DNA from: Gimesia sp.
GTDB taxonomy: Bacteria; Planctomycetota; Planctomycetia; Planctomycetales; Planctomycetaceae
Assembly: GCF_040219335.1 (NCBI RefSeq)
Contig: NZ_JAVJSQ010000040.1
Span: 124,001-188,000 of the forward strand
Length of the DNA stretch: 64,000 nt
Direction: 5' to 3'
The position numbers and the translations under genes were made by a program. The notes below the pieces were generated by a model that searched no databases, was not told where the DNA came from, and saw only the letters and a list, made by a program, of their open reading frames with translations. Positions 38,909 to 48,107 of this stretch are shown here, in pieces (the stretch's first letter is position 1; every line of letters begins with the position of its first letter).

Positions 38909-39397
38909 TTACTTCTTCAATTCAAAATCAACCGTTGTCTGTCCTTTTTCCACGGTCGCTTTCAGACTGCTGTTGGCCGGGCTCGAGTATTTCGGCGGCA
39001 GGAGCTGTTTGGCTCCCTTTTCTTCGGCTTCCGCGTCCGAGAGACCTTCTGGCACAGCGGACCCATCGGGGAGAACCAGTTTGCTGATATAAACCTGGTA
39101 CTCGCCAGGCAGGGCACCGCTGGATTCCTTCTCTGCCTGACCTGACATTTGCGGCTGCAGTGAATACTTTCCGCTGGCATCGGTCAGACCGTAGGCAATC
39201 GCATTTCCCTCCTGCGGCATGAAGTTGACCATCACACCCTCCAGAGGGGCACCATCTAAAGTCACCATTCCTGTCACGGGAACCAGTTCAGAGACAAAAT
39301 CGGGTTGTTCGCTGGAAGCACCACAACCCGGGAGCAGCAGAGCGGCAGCAGCCAACAGAATTCCTGTCTGCACAGGACGTAAATTGAGAGTCAACAT
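38909..39397 (-). CDS. carboxypeptidase-regulatory/transthyretin-like lipoprotein
   Basis: A 162-aa lipoprotein: signal peptide with lipobox LLPGC (lipidated C25), then a single beta-sandwich domain starting VTGMVTLDGAPLEGVMVNFMPQ and YGLTDASGKYSLQP, typical of the small planctomycete proteins that follow DUF1559 genes. The ATG at 39397 is chosen because the lipoprotein signal starts there; the longer frame to 39514 is unsupported. It lies 163 bases after the DUF1559 pseudopilin gene, probably cotranscribed. Role unknown; likely a cell-surface structural partner. Confidence 0.88.
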   Translation of the reverse strand: MLTLNLRPVQTGILLAAAALLLPGCGASSEQPDFVSELVPVTGMVTLDGAPLEGVMVNFMPQEGNAIAYGLTDASGKYSLQPQMSGQAEKESSGALPGEYQVYISKLVLPDGSAVPEGLSDAEAEEKGAKQLLPPKYSSPANSSLKATVEKGQTTVDFELKK

Positions 39398-39560
39398 GAA
39401 GCACCTTCTATGAGGAACGGAGGGATAATCAAAAGCAGGGAGGAAGATAGTGAAACCCACCCGGGGAATCCGCGGTAGCGGAACCCAGGTGGTTCGCCAT
39501 TTGAATACTTTCAACGCACAGACGCTGAGGGATGTGGATCACTGACGATCCGGTTCCGGC

Positions 39561-40535
39561 TTACCATTCGCCGAGAACATTACCGTCGGCGATCCGTTCC
39601 AGGTTTTGTCGGATGGAACGATCGGTATTGTCGCCCATGAAGCGGACGGCACCATCACCCAGCAGCACATGCAGACCACCTACATGAGAACTGCCAGTCG
39701 TTCCCCAGTCACCCAGCCAGGGAGTGAAGTCCCGGGATCCGCCCGGATAGCTGGAGCTGTTGCGAACGGTGCGGTTGGGGATCATGTCGCCCAGGGTCAG
39801 ACCGATCTGTGTATAACCGCGACCACCCCAGTTGGCGTTCGCCCCGTTACCACAACAGGCCTGACGGGTCTCTGCCATCATGGCTGTGTTGGACATCCCG
39901 TCGGTAACATCGCGGGGACGGCACTTGCTGCCATCTTCGAACATGGTCCGTACGGTGGGGGAACGGTTGGTCCAGCTATTACAATGGTTATAGGAGAGAC
40001 GGTACACGATGAAGTCGTAGTTCGTACGATGTTCGTTCGAACCGCCGGGCAGCATGTAACTGCTGGAGACCGGAATACCCTGGGGACCCGGATCGGACGG
40101 GCAGTTGAAGATCGCCATTCTACGATTCACCAGGTCAGCATTCGTGGTCGCACCGCCGCCGGGCAGGGGCGCTGAACCGGGGCTGTAATCGTCAAACGCG
40201 AGCGAGAAGTTCAGCTGATTATACAAGGCACTCTGATCAAGGAACGGCAGCAGCAAAACCAGTCCATTACCATTCAGCGTATTGCCGGCAGCGGTACCGG
40301 AAGAACAGAGCCCCTTGGCAACAGTACTGGGAGGGAAGACCGTATGCGTTTCGTTATAGTTATGCAGTGCCAGTCCCAGCTGTTTCAGCTTGTTTCGGCA
40401 GTCCGACCGGCGGGCCGCTTCACGGGCCTGCTGAACCGCAGGTAACAGCAAAGCAATCAGAATCGCAATAATGGCGATCACGACCAGCAGTTCGATCAGT
40501 GTAAATCCTTTACGGGATCGGAGTTGTCTCGACAT
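39561..40535 (-). CDS. DUF1559 pseudopilin-like protein
   Basis: A 324-aa protein with a type IV prepilin signal: [34 protein letters not shown] at residues 8-41, cut after G10, with E15 as the conserved Glu. The body is DUF1559, ending with the family's H-x9-D-G-like motif ([16 protein letters not shown]). Such proteins are numerous in planctomycetes and are thought to form type II secretion-like or surface structures. The ATG at 40535 has a purine-rich GAGGAAAT upstream. It is paired with the lipoprotein gene downstream. Confidence 0.95.
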   Translation of the reverse strand: MSRQLRSRKGFTLIELLVVIAIIAILIALLLPAVQQAREAARRSDCRNKLKQLGLALHNYNETHTVFPPSTVAKGLCSSGTAAGNTLNGNGLVLLLPFLDQSALYNQLNFSLAFDDYSPGSAPLPGGGATTNADLVNRRMAIFNCPSDPGPQGIPVSSSYMLPGGSNEHRTNYDFIVYRLSYNHCNSWTNRSPTVRTMFEDGSKCRPRDVTDGMSNTAMMAETRQACCGNGANANWGGRGYTQIGLTLGDMIPNRTVRNSSSYPGGSRDFTPWLGDWGTTGSSHVGGLHVLLGDGAVRFMGDNTDRSIRQNLERIADGNVLGEW

Positions 40536-40631
40536 AAAATCATTTCCTCAAAGGTAAGATATGAAAGAAGTTATTGAGCACGTGCTTAACTCGCATTCGG
40601 AATCATTAATGTTACGTTACGTTAATATAAA

Positions 40632-40647
40632 TATATAATATTATATA
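40632..40647. promoter_or_regulatory. AT-only 16-bp palindrome upstream of the pseudopilin gene
   Basis: TATATAATATTATATA is a perfect palindrome about 100 bases upstream of the DUF1559 start. It contains TATAAT-like boxes in both directions and may be part of the promoter. Confidence 0.45.
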
Positions 40648-40801
40648 AAGTTTACAAACATTCACAATAGGAAAGATTGATATGAAGACCAGAAAGGGAG
40701 CAGGGCATTAGCCCCGGTTGATAGCTTCTCAGGTAAGAACCGTACGAATTAAGACACACGATCTACCTCAGCAGCATCATGAAATCCGCAGGTCATCAAA
40801 C

Positions 40802-40837
40802 AAAAAATGCCTCCCCAACAGCGTCAGGAAGGCATTT
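40802..40837 (-). terminator. Rho-independent terminator after the esterase gene
   Basis: On the minus strand AAATGCCTTCC (40827-40837) pairs with GGGAGGCATTT (40805-40815) with one G-U pair, followed by TTTG. It lies 58 bases after the esterase stop codon. Confidence 0.8.
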
Positions 40838-40840
40838 AAA

Positions 40841-40877
40841 TTTCGTGTCTTTCGTGCTTTTCGTGGTCGTAAAAACC
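40841..40877 (+). repeat. TTTCGTG dispersed element, copy 2
   Basis: Three direct TTTCGTG-like units (TTTCGTGTC TTTCGTGCT TTTCGTGG), between the esterase stop codon and its terminator. Confidence 0.65.
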
Positions 40878-40895
40878 AACGTTATTACGACCCAC

Positions 40896-43079
40896 CTATT
40901 CAGGCAGCACCAGAACCCGTAACCGTTTCACATCGTACTGCGACGCGTTCGACATGAACGTCCAGTCGCGGGTACGGCCGGAGCTGTTGCCGATACCCAG
41001 GTCTGCGTTGGGACCGCTTTTCCACTGGTTGATCGCGAAGATCGTCTGCTTCGCCTCAAAGTTATGCACCTGCATACTGCCGTAACCGTCTGAAGGTTCT
41101 GCCGGCTCATCGCCGAAGTCCCACAGGCTGGTACTTGCGTTCGGGATATTCGCCGAGTTCGTGGGACCATAGTTTCCGGGCCAGAACTCAATGTTTCCCC
41201 CCTTCAGCCCGGTCCCCGTAGCGATGCCCGCGACATTTGAAACCACATTCAGATTTCCCACCTTCGTCTGGAAGTACGCTTTGCTACCCAGTGTCGGCAC
41301 CGCGATTTTCTTCAGGTCGTCCGTAAACGCGTCCATCGATGTAAATACATACTGGGTTTCTTCACCCGGTTTCTGGAGTTCCAGGAAATAGGCGATCCGC
41401 TTGAAGGGCTGCGTGAAACTTCCACTTAGATCACGCGTGTACTTGATCTCCTTCCCCAGATTTTTCAGATCGAGGTCATAGATCAGCTTATAGTTTTTGG
41501 ATTCGTCGACTTTCAGTGACAGCCAGTCCCGTTCGGGAACCTTGCCGGCACGGAAGGGAGCAGCGGGCAGGCCTTCCTTGTTCGAGAGGTTCGGCTCGGC
41601 CAGTTTATGCCAGCCAAACCGCATGGCTGCTGCCTCTTTGACTTTGGGAGATGAGAGCACCACCGAGTCTCCCTCGATCACCGCATCCGCAGGGACGAAG
41701 TCGGTCTCTTTGCCGATGATCTCAAACCAGCTCAGCGGCTTACCATCGCGCGCAACCAGACCGCTGCCCACATTGTCGAACGTGACTCGCAGCTTGTTCC
41801 CCTCTTTCTTCAGTGATTTGAAAGTCGGTCCGGAATGAACCAGATCCTTCTGTCCGTACGTTTTCGCCAGGGCGATCAACGCTAGACGCTTCCCGACGTC
41901 CTGTTTGTTGGTGGGGTGAATGTCTTTCAGATCGCCGATATCGTGAATGACTACCTGACCGGTATGTGGAATCTCCAGGGCCTTGTTCTGGGCTTCCCAC
42001 AACAGGGGCAGAATGCTCGGCGATTCACTGCCATAGTGATAAGGGGCGATCTGCACGTACAGGAACGGGAACTCACCCTGCTTCCAGACGTCGCGCCAGC
42101 CGTTGATCAGGGCTTTCATTTTTTCATAATACATCATTCCTTCCACATGATTGGATTCTCCCTGGTACCAGATCGCGCCACGCATGGCAAAGGGAACCAG
42201 CGGATGAATCATCCCGTTGTAGAGTGTTGTCGGCGAAGTGTGACTGGTCAGCGGTTGAATCGCCGCGGGATAAGCGGGAGCCGGCTGCAGTGGGGTTTCG
42301 GCGTTGAGCGCGACCTTTGCTTTGGTTGACCAGGCATCAAGTTGCTGCAGGTAGCGCTCCAGGACCGACTTGTAGGCACCGGTCGCGGGATTGGTCAACT
42401 GCACCTGTTTGAAGATCGCCGCCAGGGCAGGCACCTTTTCAAATCCGACGGGAGGCGTCCACGGTTCAATGCGGGTTCCGCCCCACGATGAATTCACCAG
42501 CCCGATCGGCACATTCAGTTCCTGGTGCAGTTTGCGTCCGAAGAAGTAGCCCGCTGCCGTGTAGCCGCCTACTGTTTCGGGAGAACAGACGGTCCACTGG
42601 GCATCGACATCGTCCTGCGGAAAGCCTTTGGGAACGCGGGGAACCTTGATATGACGGATCTGCGGAAAATTGGCAGCCGCCTGTTCATTTTCAAAATCAT
42701 TACTCCGCGAAACGGGCCACTCCATGTTCGACTGACCCGAGCAGAGCCAGACTTCGCCCAGCAGCACATCCTGGAATGTGACGGTGTTCTTCCCCTTCAC
42801 AGTCAGCGTGACAGGATCGCCCACCACCTGGGCGGGCAGCTTGACCATCCACTTGCCCTGGTCGTCGGCAGTTGTCTCAACGCTGTCCGCTTTGAGTTGA
42901 ACGGTGACCTGCTCGCCGGCATCCGCCCAGCCCCAGACAGGAATCTCCTGCCCCCGCTGCAGCACCATATGGTCGCCAAAAATATGCGGCAGCCGGACAT
43001 CGGCCCGCACATCCGTCAGCTGAGAACAGAGAACAAAACAGGAGACAAAGAGCAGAGCAAAACGGCGCAGTATCAGCAT
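40896..43079 (-). CDS. sialate O-acetylesterase-like SGNH esterase
   Basis: A 727-aa exported esterase. The signal peptide is RRFALLFVSCFVLCSQLTDVRAD. An N-terminal beta domain is followed by the SGNH catalytic region: nucleophile S117 in CSGQSNMEWP, the block GAIWYQGESN, and the His/Asp block DIHPTNKQDVG. The C-terminal part (about 520-725) is a beta-rich domain ending DWTFMSNASQYDVKRLRVLVLPE. It should remove O-acetyl groups from sialic acid or from other acetylated polysaccharide outside the cell. The ATG at 43079 fits the signal peptide better than the upstream GTG. A terminator follows the gene. Confidence 0.92.
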   Translation of the reverse strand: MLILRRFALLFVSCFVLCSQLTDVRADVRLPHIFGDHMVLQRGQEIPVWGWADAGEQVTVQLKADSVETTADDQGKWMVKLPAQVVGDPVTLTVKGKNTVTFQDVLLGEVWLCSGQSNMEWPVSRSNDFENEQAAANFPQIRHIKVPRVPKGFPQDDVDAQWTVCSPETVGGYTAAGYFFGRKLHQELNVPIGLVNSSWGGTRIEPWTPPVGFEKVPALAAIFKQVQLTNPATGAYKSVLERYLQQLDAWSTKAKVALNAETPLQPAPAYPAAIQPLTSHTSPTTLYNGMIHPLVPFAMRGAIWYQGESNHVEGMMYYEKMKALINGWRDVWKQGEFPFLYVQIAPYHYGSESPSILPLLWEAQNKALEIPHTGQVVIHDIGDLKDIHPTNKQDVGKRLALIALAKTYGQKDLVHSGPTFKSLKKEGNKLRVTFDNVGSGLVARDGKPLSWFEIIGKETDFVPADAVIEGDSVVLSSPKVKEAAAMRFGWHKLAEPNLSNKEGLPAAPFRAGKVPERDWLSLKVDESKNYKLIYDLDLKNLGKEIKYTRDLSGSFTQPFKRIAYFLELQKPGEETQYVFTSMDAFTDDLKKIAVPTLGSKAYFQTKVGNLNVVSNVAGIATGTGLKGGNIEFWPGNYGPTNSANIPNASTSLWDFGDEPAEPSDGYGSMQVHNFEAKQTIFAINQWKSGPNADLGIGNSSGRTRDWTFMSNASQYDVKRLRVLVLPE

Positions 43080-43191
43080 GGCAGGCACTCATTCCCGATC
43101 AGGTGTAAGTAAGCAGAGAAGTTTAACAGGACCCACGATCATAATCCTGTTTCAGACGATTCACAAGCAAGACTGGTCGATGACAGGCAGA

Positions 43192-43665
43192 CTATTTCTC
43201 GGGCATGGCATAGCAATACAGGGGGATCGGCTCACCCCTTTTAAAGATTGCCAGCACATCCTGGATTTGAAAGTCTTCGTCATCACGGAACCGTTGGTCC
43301 AGTTCTGCAAATCGTTCCGGTTCATTTACCAGCAGATACTCGATGGCATACAGGCGAAGCTCAGGCTCCTCATCTTCCAGCAGCTGTTCAATCAGAGGTT
43401 TGACCTGACTTTTGACCCCCAGCAATTCCACACAACGCATGCGGGCCTCAGGCACATCCCCCGATTCAGCAAATCGTCGCAGGGCATCAATGGCTTGTGG
43501 CAGCTCCCCATAATCTTGATCGATATGACTGATAACCGTACTCCGCCGGTATTCATCATCCCAGGCTAAAGGCCAGGGGGGAGCATCGCTGGTTTCCCCC
43601 GGGAGTTTCTCTCCCGTAAACAGCGTATGGATCAGCGTCTCAAGAGACCATGCGGGAGCGGCCAT
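43192..43665 (-). CDS. small HEAT-repeat-like protein, unknown
   Basis: A 157-aa acidic, helical protein without signal peptide. ALRRFAESGDVPEARMRCVELLG and LIEQLLEDEEPELRLYAIEYLL look like two HEAT-type repeats, which mediate protein contacts. No catalytic motif is seen. The ATG at 43665 is four codons inside a longer TTG frame. It lies alone between the esterase gene and the DUF1559-tailed genes. Confidence 0.75.
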   Translation of the reverse strand: MAAPAWSLETLIHTLFTGEKLPGETSDAPPWPLAWDDEYRRSTVISHIDQDYGELPQAIDALRRFAESGDVPEARMRCVELLGVKSQVKPLIEQLLEDEEPELRLYAIEYLLVNEPERFAELDQRFRDDEDFQIQDVLAIFKRGEPIPLYCYAMPEK

Positions 43666-43742
43666 CGTTTCAATCAAGCCTTAAGAAAAATCAACAAAGC
43701 AGAAAAACAAACAATTTACCAGAACCCCGGCCCATCATCATC

Positions 43743-43765
43743 TTTTCGTGTTTTTCGTGGTAGTC
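43743..43765 (+). repeat. TTTCGTG dispersed element, copy 3
   Basis: TTTTCGTGTTTTTCGTGGTAG, just beyond the 3' end of the 43808 gene. Confidence 0.6.
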
Positions 43766-43807
43766 AATCTACGTGTCTGCCGTCGTCAAACCACTCAGGG
43801 ATCAGAG

Positions 43808-45448
43808 TCACTCTTGCGGTTGACCATCTCCAATCATCAGCATTGATTTGATTATTTCCTTGTCGATCATACCTGAGATAAACTGAGCGCTGCCATCAAA
43901 CATCCCCACATGGTACCCGTCTTCCTGAAAACCGCCGAATTCAAGCTGCTTTTTACCGTCATAAGAAATATCTTCCGGCTTGGTCCAGGGGATCTCCCGT
44001 TTGGCTTCGACGATGATGATTGCTTTTGAGTGGTTGTCCGAGATTTCATTACTCGCGACCCCTTTTGGATTACCAAACGCGGTACCCTCTCCGATAACAG
44101 CAAAATAACAGGAGTTTTCAGGTATTTCTGAATCAGGATGTCGGAATTCGGGAACCACTGTCTGGGCAATCTTAAGGTTATGTTCGCTGTCCCACGGTTC
44201 GTTCATCCGGTACTGCCTGTAAAGTGCCGCATGACCAAGATAAGGTAGGATTTCCACCCGCCAGCTGTGAGGCGTTTTCCCATCAGGACCCATAACGACT
44301 GCCGGAGGTAAATGCCTATAGGTTGCTTCATAGTTGAGCAGAGCCAGCATGATCCGCTTGAGGTTAGTCTTTGAGTCTGGGCGGCGCGCCACTGCAGGGG
44401 GAGGTGTGTATGCAGTGATGATATTCTTAATCAACTCGTTGCAGGACTGACTGCTCAGAGATGTTGCTAATTTGACTCGGTTCCCGGATCGAGAAACGAG
44501 AGCGTTATTCAGGGCTTCTTCGAAGAGTCTGTTATCAGGCTGAGCTGGTTGACTCGGATTTGATGCCTGGGAGCGTGCAATGAGTTCCTGCATCATATCC
44601 ACGAACTTTGACAGTGACTGCTTGACCTCGAGACTGTGATCCTGCTGTTCAAAGATCAGTTCCATGGTTAATTGATCCTGGATTGAAGTCCCCTGTAAGA
44701 TCAGATCAGGATATTTCCAGACACTGAATTGCGAAGGATTAAAAAATTGAGTACGGTCTCGCTTGGAATTAGCGCCCGCTTCCTCTTGCGTCCGTGCCGC
44801 CTGCATATTGACACCGCTGAAAATTGTTGCTGATGAGACAGGCTGTAAACGATCTGTCCAGATCCGGTTCGGTTGATTTTGACTCTGATCAATAATCAGT
44901 TTGAGGAAACTCGTTTTACTGGCGTGGACGAACGTGTGATCGTCCAGAAACAACAACGCGACTCCATCGGGGGCTGAGTCGGTAAGAAATGAGGTTCCCT
45001 GAAAACTGGTTTCAACAAGTTTCCCGGAAGAAAGCTTTTTCCGGAGTTGTGCTCGGTCGAGTTTCTGCCGGGCCTGGACAATTAGCACATCAGTCCTGGG
45101 CAGGCGGTTGCGTTGAGCAGGCTGCAATTGTAAGTGAATGAGCGTCAATGATTGAATCTCGGTGAGATTTAACCCCAGCAGGCCGAACTGAGGGTGATAA
45201 TCATCGAACGCGAATACTTTCAGTGGCTGAGCCGCTGGTTCTTGCAGCAGTCGTGCAACGCGGATTACAGAAGCACTCACGGCCTCTTCCGGCACCAGAT
45301 CCAGCCGAAACGGTTCTGGTTTCGCTGTCTTGTTTTCCTCTGCAGAAAATGAAAAGCTGCACGGCAAAATACATGCCAGGAACACTGCAGACTGAATTAC
45401 AGCCAACTGCCAGGGACGGCTATCTATAAAATGAAACAGGCGCTGCAT
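43808..45448 (-). CDS. exported protein with DUF1559-like C-terminus, paralogue A
   Basis: A 546-aa exported protein: signal peptide (QLAVIQSAVFLACILPCSFSF), then a unique N-terminal domain (EPFRLDLVPEEAVSASVIRVARLLQEP onward) of about 330 aa. The C-terminal 190 aa match the DUF1559 body (LKRIMLALLNYEATYRHLPPAVV, WRVEILPYLGHAALY, DGSAQFISGM) but the prepilin helix is missing. It is clearly paralogous to the next gene upstream (NEPWDSEHNLKIAQTVVP is shared almost word for word). The ATG at 45448 is used. Function unknown. Confidence 0.85.
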   Translation of the reverse strand: MQRLFHFIDSRPWQLAVIQSAVFLACILPCSFSFSAEENKTAKPEPFRLDLVPEEAVSASVIRVARLLQEPAAQPLKVFAFDDYHPQFGLLGLNLTEIQSLTLIHLQLQPAQRNRLPRTDVLIVQARQKLDRAQLRKKLSSGKLVETSFQGTSFLTDSAPDGVALLFLDDHTFVHASKTSFLKLIIDQSQNQPNRIWTDRLQPVSSATIFSGVNMQAARTQEEAGANSKRDRTQFFNPSQFSVWKYPDLILQGTSIQDQLTMELIFEQQDHSLEVKQSLSKFVDMMQELIARSQASNPSQPAQPDNRLFEEALNNALVSRSGNRVKLATSLSSQSCNELIKNIITAYTPPPAVARRPDSKTNLKRIMLALLNYEATYRHLPPAVVMGPDGKTPHSWRVEILPYLGHAALYRQYRMNEPWDSEHNLKIAQTVVPEFRHPDSEIPENSCYFAVIGEGTAFGNPKGVASNEISDNHSKAIIIVEAKREIPWTKPEDISYDGKKQLEFGGFQEDGYHVGMFDGSAQFISGMIDKEIIKSMLMIGDGQPQE

Positions 45449-45600
45449 GAAACTCTCCAAGCGAAGATCAGTATGCTTTATTGGTGAATCAGTCGTGTCT
45501 TATGTCGAGCAGGAACGCGTTACCAGAAAAGACTCCGTCACTGCAGCCTTCCCAGGGTAAGCGTCTGGCTCTTCCAGGATGCCAGCCGATCAAGTAACTG

Positions 45601-45620
45601 TTCGTGCTTTTCGTGGAGTA
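45601..45620 (+). repeat. TTTCGTG dispersed element, copy 4
   Basis: TTCGTGCTTTTCGTGGAGTA, between the two paralogous DUF1559-tailed genes. Confidence 0.55.
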
Positions 45621-45654
45621 AAATCTTAGTGCCTTGCACTGTGGCAACTCTGAC

Positions 45655-47322
45655 TCAACGTTCCGGTAAACTCTCCTTGATCGACAGCAGTGTTTTCAAG
45701 GTGTCGTCGTCCAGGAATTCAGAGATGAATTTCACAGATCCATCACACATTCCCACCTGAGAACCACCTTGGTAGTAACCTCCGAATTTCGGGAGTTTCT
45801 TACCGTCATAAGCAATGTCCTCCGGCTTGGTCCATGGGATATCACGTTTGGCTTCCACAATGGCGATCGTCTGAGTTGTTCCCCCGGTGATCTCTTTGAA
45901 AGACACACCCTCTTTGGATCCAAAGGCGGTGCCGTCTCCCACCACTACAAAGTATCCGGTATTGGCTGGCTTGCTGGAACTTGGATGGCTGAAAACAGGA
46001 ACGACAGTCTCAGCGATCTTGAGATTATGCTCACTGTCCCACGGCTCGTTCATGCGATATTGATCATAGAGTGCCTGCTGATCGAGATAAGGCAGCAGTT
46101 CCACTCGCCAGCTGTGAGGTGTCTTTCCATCGGGGCCCAGTACGACCGCGGGAGGAAAGTGATTGTATCGTTCGTGGTAGTTGTGCAGTGCCAGTAGGAT
46201 CTGCTTGATGTTGTTCTTCGAGCGGGCGCGGCGGGCTGCAGTACGGGCATGGTGAATTGCGGGAATTGTCAGGTCCACCATCTGGTTGAGCAGATCCTGC
46301 TTGAATACGCTGGAAAACGTCACGCGTGAGTCGTTCTGCGTTACCTGAGCCTCTGTGAACGCATTCTCTAACCTTTTGAGATAAGACTCTTCATTCGGAC
46401 GCAGGGGACGGTCCAGATTTCCCCGCGTTGCCTGAAACTGACGGATCATGTTCTTTCCCAGCAGCAGCAGAGCATCCAGGGACTGTTTGAGCTGTTCGCT
46501 GTTGTTTTTCTGATCGAAAATCAGCTTCAGGGAAAGGTCTTTTTGGAGGGTGACCCCCAGAGTCGCGATTTCTGTGTTTTCCCAGATCGGGGCGATCAAA
46601 GGCCAGGCCGGGATGCGGTTCGTCATGGGTTGGATCAGGGCTTCTCCCAGTCTGGTCCGCAGGGCCTGCATGTTAATGCCCGCTGCAACTGAAGTGGTGG
46701 AGACCCCTGTCAGCCGTTTGGTCCAGACCCGATTATCCCGATTCTGTAACTGGTCTAAAATCGTTTTCACGCCGCTGGTCTTGTCTGAAATCAGGAACGA
46801 GTTCTGATCGAGAAACACCAGTGTATCTCTGTTTTTCGAATCCTTCGTCAGCAGAGTCTTACCCTGAAAATCGGCTTTCACGAGTTCGGATTTCGAGAAC
46901 AGCTGCTTCATCTGTGCCTGTTTCAGCTCGTCTATCGTCTCAACCAGGAACACAGTCTTGAAAGGAACACGACCGGTTTCCCCTGGTTCCAGAAATAAAT
47001 AGATTACCGTAACCGATTTGACATCCATGGGCTTCAATCCCAGAAAAGCCATGTCAGGGCTTCGTTCCATGTCTTTAAGCAGCAACTCACGGATCGGCTT
47101 TAAGGTTGGTTCCGACAATAACTGAGCCGGGCGAAACGCAATCACCGCCAACGCCTCTTCCGGCACCACATCCAACCGAAATGGTTCCCGCTTCTCGGGA
47201 ACCTTGTCCTGCGCCTGCAACTGCGCCGAACCGGTCAGCAACAGGCACACCAGGGCTCCCACAGACAGAATTATAGAAAGCAAACGGGAACGGCTTCCCG
47301 GAGATCTCAGTGAGCACTGCAT
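45655..47322 (-). CDS. exported protein with DUF1559-like C-terminus, paralogue B
   Basis: A 555-aa exported protein: signal peptide (LLSIILSVGALVCLLLTGSAQLQAQ), the same unique N-terminal domain as paralogue A (EPFRLDVVPEEALAVIAFRPAQLL), and a DUF1559-like C-terminus. The segment TIPAIHHARTAARRARSKNN aligns with [20 protein letters not shown] of the pseudopilin at 39561, but the hydrophobic pilin helix before it is replaced by soluble sequence. The ATG at 47322 fits the signal peptide; the longer frame to 47412 does not. It lies 206 bases upstream of paralogue A, a tandem duplication. Confidence 0.86.
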   Translation of the reverse strand: MQCSLRSPGSRSRLLSIILSVGALVCLLLTGSAQLQAQDKVPEKREPFRLDVVPEEALAVIAFRPAQLLSEPTLKPIRELLLKDMERSPDMAFLGLKPMDVKSVTVIYLFLEPGETGRVPFKTVFLVETIDELKQAQMKQLFSKSELVKADFQGKTLLTKDSKNRDTLVFLDQNSFLISDKTSGVKTILDQLQNRDNRVWTKRLTGVSTTSVAAGINMQALRTRLGEALIQPMTNRIPAWPLIAPIWENTEIATLGVTLQKDLSLKLIFDQKNNSEQLKQSLDALLLLGKNMIRQFQATRGNLDRPLRPNEESYLKRLENAFTEAQVTQNDSRVTFSSVFKQDLLNQMVDLTIPAIHHARTAARRARSKNNIKQILLALHNYHERYNHFPPAVVLGPDGKTPHSWRVELLPYLDQQALYDQYRMNEPWDSEHNLKIAETVVPVFSHPSSSKPANTGYFVVVGDGTAFGSKEGVSFKEITGGTTQTIAIVEAKRDIPWTKPEDIAYDGKKLPKFGGYYQGGSQVGMCDGSVKFISEFLDDDTLKTLLSIKESLPER

Positions 47323-47443
47323 GAAATTCTCCAATGAGACAGGATGTACGGCACTACGTGACAGGGGTATACGCGATCGAGTATAGACGGACTGAGGGGG
47401 ATTGCAAACCAAGATCAGGAAAAAATCGGAGTTTACTGGACTG

Positions 47444-48031
47444 TCAGACGCCCGCGCTCCGGATCACGTCTGTCATTAACTCTCGAAAAGAGGACCAGCG
47501 TTGTTGATGGTCACCAATTTTCGCATGACAGAGCAGGGCTTCGTGTTCGAACTGCAGAATCGGACAATCCGAGTCCGCGTTCGTCCTATTCAAATCGAAA
47601 CAGATGGGATCGTAATTGATGGTGGAACGCCCGAAAGGGACATAGCCGGCCGGGAGCAATGTCTCTGTCAGAGCTGCATCTCGAAACAGAGTCGCTTCCA
47701 AGCCTGCCAGACCCGGCCCTGGTGGATTGGCAAACAGGATCAGGCTTCCCAGATCAACTTCCAGCCATCGCCAGTGCAACACCAACTGTTCGTACAACAC
47801 TGGTAATCGCCCCGGCAGTTTCTGATAGAGTGGCACCAGGGCAGAAGCGTCCGTCTCTCTCACAATGGGTTTCCACGTGCGGGGTTCACTACAGCTGTCC
47901 CAGGTTTCTGAGGATTGTTCGACGAGCATTTCTGCTGGTGTTTCATCCGGGGCGAGAAGGTCGTCGAGACGTCCAAAGGCGTCGACAAACTGTTGCAGCA
48001 GTTTCTTGTATGACGCATAACAACTATTCAT
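47444..48031 (-). CDS. SUKH/SMI1-KNR4-like protein (tentative)
   Basis: A 195-aa cytoplasmic protein. LPGRLPVLYEQLVLHWRWLEVDLGSLILFANPPG, YVPFGRSTINYDPICFDL and DCPILQFEHEALL follow the pattern of SMI1/KNR4 (SUKH) domains, which in bacteria are often immunity or housekeeping adaptor proteins. No toxin gene lies beside it in the window, so an immunity role has no support here. The ATG is at 48031. The match is by eye only; it may be just a conserved planctomycete protein. Confidence 0.65.
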   Translation of the reverse strand: MNSCYASYKKLLQQFVDAFGRLDDLLAPDETPAEMLVEQSSETWDSCSEPRTWKPIVRETDASALVPLYQKLPGRLPVLYEQLVLHWRWLEVDLGSLILFANPPGPGLAGLEATLFRDAALTETLLPAGYVPFGRSTINYDPICFDLNRTNADSDCPILQFEHEALLCHAKIGDHQQRWSSFRELMTDVIRSAGV

Positions 48032-48107
48032 CTTTCTCTCACAAGATTACCGATTCAACGGACACCTGCAGCACACTCATCTTTGATTCCTGTCCTGGAT
48101 CAAGTCG

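Larger units (their letters stand above)
40536..40895. other. intergenic region with pseudopilin promoter and esterase terminator
   Basis: 360 bases. The left half is AT-rich and holds tandem GTTAC units and a 16-bp palindrome (40632-40647). The right half holds a minus-strand terminator (40802-40837) and a TTTCGTG element (40841). Confidence 0.6.

Noticed and set aside
47444-48031. Toxin-immunity locus based on the SUKH-like protein
   Set aside because: No toxin, RHS or polymorphic-toxin gene is nearby; the SUKH match is itself tentative.
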